Shown here: positions 61,350-64,000 of the stretch, in pieces | How the letters are laid out: the number at the start of each line of letters is the position of its first letter | Numbering within the stretch: the first letter of the stretch is position 1 | Source of the DNA: VXYL01 sp965203685 | Lineage (GTDB): Bacteria > Pseudomonadota > Gammaproteobacteria > Pseudomonadales > Azotimanducaceae | Reading direction: 5' to 3' | DNA: 64,000 nucleotides | Assembly (NCBI GenBank): GCA_965203685.1 | Contig: OZ241908.1 | Location: 1,860,001-1,924,000, forward strand | Position numbers and translations under genes: made by a program | The notes under the pieces: model-generated | The model's input: the letters and a program-made list of their open reading frames with translations, nothing else | Told to the model about the DNA's origin: nothing | Database searches by the model: none

Positions 61350-62562
61350 CTTGAACCGCCCGCCCTACGACGCCCCCAACCAACTCGGCCGGTTTGGCGA
61401 GTTCGGCGGTCGCTTCGTGGCCGAAACGCTCATGCACGCGCTCGACGAACTGACGAGGCTCTACGAGTCGGTCGCCGCTGACCCGGACTTCCAGGCCACG
61501 CTGAAGGCGGAATTGAAGAGCTTCGTCGGTCGCCCTACGCCGCTTTACCGCGCGGACCGCCTGACCGCGCACGCCGGCGGCGCGCGGATCTACCTCAAGC
61601 GGGAAGACTTGAACCACACGGGCGCGCACAAGATCAACAACACCGTGGGGCAGGCCATGCTCGCGGAACGCATGGGCAAGACGCGCATCATCGCGGAGAC
61701 CGGCGCGGGGCAGCACGGCGTTGCGACGGCCACCGTGGCGGCTCGGCTCGGTCTGCAGTGCCAGGTGTACATGGGCGAAGAGGACATCGCCCGGCAGCGG
61801 GTGAACGTCTACCGAATGAAGCTGTTGGGCGCGGATGTGATCCCCGTGTCGTCCGGCTCGAAGACCTTGAAGGACGCCATGAACGAGGCCATGCGCGACT
61901 GGGTGACCCACGTCGACGACACCCACTACATCATCGGCAGCGTCGCGGGCCCGCATCCCTACCCGATGCTGGTGCGGGATTTCCAGTCGGTGATCGGCGA
62001 AGAGACCAAGGCGCAGTGCCTCGAAATCGAGGGCCGGCTGCCCGATCTGCTGGTTGCGTGTGTTGGTGGCGGATCGAATGCCATGGGATTGTTCTACCCG
62101 TTCGTGGACGACGACGCGGTGGACATGGTGGGCGTCGAAGCCGGCGGCGAGGGGCTCGCCGATGGTCGCCATGCCGCGCCGTTGAACGCCGGTACGCCGG
62201 GCGTGCTCCATGGCAGCCGCACGTATGTCATGGACGACGCCGATGGCCAGATCGTCGCCACGCACTCGGTCTCGGCCGGTCTCGACTATCCCGGTGTGGG
62301 TCCCGAGCACGCGTACTGGAAGGACAGGGGGCGGGCGAGGTACGTCAGCGTCACCGACAGCGAAGCGCTCGCGGCGTTCCGCGTACTGACCCGCGAGGAG
62401 GGCATCATGCCGGCGCTCGAGTCCAGCCACGCCGTCGCTTGGGGCCTCGCCGAAGCGGCCCGCCGTCCAGCCAGCGACGTGATCGTCATCAACCTGTCCG
62501 GTCGTGGCGACAAGGACATCGACACCGTGGCCGCCATCGACGGGATCGAGGTGGGCGGATGA
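61342..62562 (+). CDS. trpB: Tryptophan synthase beta chain
   Basis: A 406-residue PLP enzyme joining indole and serine. The PLP Lys is Lys97 in LNHTGAHKINN; FGGRFVAETL, AETGAGQHGVATAT, GCVGGGSNAMG-type ACVGGGSNAMGLFYPF and the C-terminal NLSGRGDKDI are intact. Overlaps both trpF (8 nt) and trpA (4 nt), so the three are translated as a unit. Confidence 0.97.
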   Translation: MPDLNRPPYDAPNQLGRFGEFGGRFVAETLMHALDELTRLYESVAADPDFQATLKAELKSFVGRPTPLYRADRLTAHAGGARIYLKREDLNHTGAHKINNTVGQAMLAERMGKTRIIAETGAGQHGVATATVAARLGLQCQVYMGEEDIARQRVNVYRMKLLGADVIPVSSGSKTLKDAMNEAMRDWVTHVDDTHYIIGSVAGPHPYPMLVRDFQSVIGEETKAQCLEIEGRLPDLLVACVGGGSNAMGLFYPFVDDDAVDMVGVEAGGEGLADGRHAAPLNAGTPGVLHGSRTYVMDDADGQIVATHSVSAGLDYPGVGPEHAYWKDRGRARYVSVTDSEALAAFRVLTREEGIMPALESSHAVAWGLAEAARRPASDVIVINLSGRGDKDIDTVAAIDGIEVGG

Positions 62563-63359
62563 GCCGGTTGACGCCTTGCTTGGCGGGACTGCGCCGACGT
62601 GGCCGCAAGGCGTTGAACACGTTCATCACGGCCGGCGACCCCGATGGGAAAGCGACCGTGCCGGCGATGCATGCCCTCGTGGCAGGCGGCGCGGACATGA
62701 TCGAACTCGGCGTCCCGTTCTCGGACCCGGAAGCCGATGGCCCTGCCGTCCAGGCCGGGTCGGAACGGGCGTTGGCGAACGGCACGACGCTTCGCGACGT
62801 GCTCAGCATGGTGGCGGCCTTCCGGGCGACCGACGCCGATACGCCCGTGGTTCTCATGGGCTACCTCAACGTCTTCCTGAAGATGGGCTACGAGCCGTTC
62901 TGCCGGGCGGCTGGCGAGGCGGGCGTTGACGGTGTGATCGTGGTCAACCTGCCGCCCGAGGAGGCGGACGACTTCAAGGCTGCGCTCCGCGCCCGAGATC
63001 TCGACCTGGTCCTGCTGGTTGCGCCGACAACGACCGACGAACGTATTCGCTACATCGCGAGCCAGGCCTCGGGCTTCCTCTACTACGTGAGCTACAAGGG
63101 CATCACCGGCGCCGAACACCTCGATGCCGAAGCCGTTGGCGAACGCCTGCAAGCCATGCGAGCGGGGTTGGGCGACTTGCCCGTCCTAGTCGGCTTTGGG
63201 ATCAAGGATGGCGCGTCGGCGGCCGCCGTGGCCCCGCATGCCGACGGCGTTGTGGTCGGGAGCGTGTTGGTGAATACGATGGGGACGGGAAACGGCGACG
63301 AGATCCCCCAACGGCTATCCGCACAGGTTCGCGACATTCGCACCGCCTTGGACGCCTAA
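62559..63359 (+). CDS. trpA: Tryptophan synthase alpha chain
   Basis: A 266-residue TIM barrel that cleaves indole-3-glycerol phosphate. The catalytic Glu49 and Asp60 are in MIELGVPFSDPEADGP, at the same numbers as in E. coli; YLNVFLKMGYEPF, PPEEADDF, SGFLYYVSYKGITGA and VGFGIKDGASAAAV follow. folC begins directly after the stop; accD, commonly between trpA or trpF and folC, is missing. Confidence 0.96.
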   Translation: MSRLTPCLAGLRRRGRKALNTFITAGDPDGKATVPAMHALVAGGADMIELGVPFSDPEADGPAVQAGSERALANGTTLRDVLSMVAAFRATDADTPVVLMGYLNVFLKMGYEPFCRAAGEAGVDGVIVVNLPPEEADDFKAALRARDLDLVLLVAPTTTDERIRYIASQASGFLYYVSYKGITGAEHLDAEAVGERLQAMRAGLGDLPVLVGFGIKDGASAAAVAPHADGVVVGSVLVNTMGTGNGDEIPQRLSAQVRDIRTALDA

Positions 63360-64000
63360 GTGACCGCGACGCTCGACGACTGGCTCGCCCGGATCGGCAT
63401 CGAGCATCCCCGCGGGGTGAAGCGTGGGCTGAAACACGTCCGCGAGGTGGCCGCCAAGCTCGACGTCCTGCCGCCCGCTGCCAACACCATCGTGGTCGCG
63501 GGCACCAATGGCAAGGGTTCCACGACGGCTTTCGCAGAACAGTTGCTGCTTGCCGGCGGGCACTCGGTGGGCACGACGATGTCGCCGCATGTGCACCGCT
63601 TCAACGAACGCATACGGATCGGGGGTGCTGAGGCATCCGATGCGTCGATCGTGGATGCGTTCGAGGCGGTCGACAACGCACGCGGAGATATCCAACTTTC
63701 GTACTTCGAATACGCGGTGCTAGCGGCGCTGGTCGCGATCCGCCGCGCCGAGGTCGACTTCGCGGTGCTCGAGGTTGGCCTTGGGGGGCGCCTGGACGCC
63801 GTCAACGTGGTCGATGCCGACGTGGCTGTCATCACCAGCATCGGCCTTGACCACCAAGAGTACCTCGGCGACACGCGGGAACTGATCGGGGCGGAGAAGG
63901 CCGGCATCGTCCGCCGCGGCCGCCCATTGGTATACGGTGACGGTTCGCCGCCCGCTTCCGTGCTCGACCGGGCCCGTGACCTCGGCGCACGGGCCTACCT
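63360..64000 (+). CDS. folC: Folylpolyglutamate/dihydrofolate synthase, cut by the right edge
   Basis: The first 213 residues of FolC, which adds glutamate to folates and joins dihydropteroate with glutamate. The P-loop is VVAGTNGKGSTTAF (Lys52), followed by TMSPHVHRFNERIRI, EYAVLAALVA, LEVGLGGRLDAVN and ITSIGLDHQEYLG with the Mg-binding His. GTG start immediately after the trpA stop. The C-terminal half is outside the window. Confidence 0.94.
   Translation, partial: MTATLDDWLARIGIEHPRGVKRGLKHVREVAAKLDVLPPAANTIVVAGTNGKGSTTAFAEQLLLAGGHSVGTTMSPHVHRFNERIRIGGAEASDASIVDAFEAVDNARGDIQLSYFEYAVLAALVAIRRAEVDFAVLEVGLGGRLDAVNVVDADVAVITSIGLDHQEYLGDTRELIGAEKAGIVRRGRPLVYGDGSPPASVLDRARDLGARAY

Noticed and set aside
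1..64000. CRISPR array, tRNA or rRNA genes, insertion sequences, prophage genes
   Set aside because: I saw no regularly spaced repeats, no tRNA-like cloverleaf with CCA or TTCGA context, no rRNA sequence and no transposase or phage proteins.

Overview
The window is a high-GC (about two thirds G+C by eye), densely packed bacterial chromosome segment with frequent GTG and TTG starts, many 4- to 8-nt stop/start overlaps and convergent genes whose ends overlap. Core gene order (prmB-aroC, then leuC-leuD-leuB-asd-truA-trpF...folC) and a TtpC-type TonB operon point to a gammaproteobacterium. The wealth of phytanoyl-CoA-dioxygenase-like, luciferase-like, epoxide hydrolase and acyl-CoA enzymes suggests a free-living or host-associated, probably marine and probably uncultivated heterotroph. 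I saw no tRNA, rRNA, CRISPR array, insertion sequence or prophage.

Layout. 1-6163: an alpha/beta-hydrolase fragment, a luciferase-like oxidoreductase, a phytanoyl-CoA-dioxygenase-like protein, the PhoB/PhoR phosphate two-component pair with a candidate Pho box, and a dienelactone hydrolase preceded by a palindromic operator-like site. 6512-11929: a complete energy-transduction operon (DUF3450, TtpC-like MotA/TolQ/ExbB fusion, ExbB, ExbD, TonB, TPR protein) with hairpins in two intergenic gaps. 11999-12943: riboflavin synthase and HspQ. 12953-16701: an amidohydrolase facing a translationally coupled luciferase-like/hydratase/hydroxyacid dehydrogenase operon, which looks like a small catabolic pathway. 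16900-23370: DNA glycosylase Tag, a TPR-like lipoprotein with an orphan response regulator, a second phytanoyl dioxygenase, AroA, a tiny HTH protein and an acyl-CoA dehydrogenase. 23486-29878: a large DUF5916 outer-membrane protein, a type-B carboxylesterase and a TonB-dependent receptor, the likely customer of the TonB system.

29924-36313 (minus strand): bioB, a MaoC-like hydratase and two unrecognised genes in one operon-like run; then an F420/PPOX-type protein, an epoxide hydrolase, and a broken PQQ/cytochrome (polyvinyl-alcohol-dehydrogenase-like) gene whose middle has been replaced by a lower-GC Nudix hydrolase gene; then an SDR with an altered active site. 36421-41598 (plus): M20 amidohydrolase, epoxide hydrolase, GMC oxidoreductase and an AhpD-like pair. 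41694-49533: two crotonase-family enzymes, a HCCA-isomerase-like protein, a LivHMGF branched-chain-type ABC transporter without a binding protein, and a fatty-acyl-CoA ligase, together an uptake-and-CoA-activation module.

49587-64000: a stand-alone RskA-like domain, a DsbA-family protein, gpsA, a DUF4892 protein, prmB, aroC, a ZIP transporter, leuCDB, asd, truA, trpF, trpB, trpA and the start of folC. Compared with the usual gammaproteobacterial order, fimV is absent between asd and truA, and trpBA stand where accD is normally found. The most striking single observation is the split PQQ dehydrogenase at 34651-35627.
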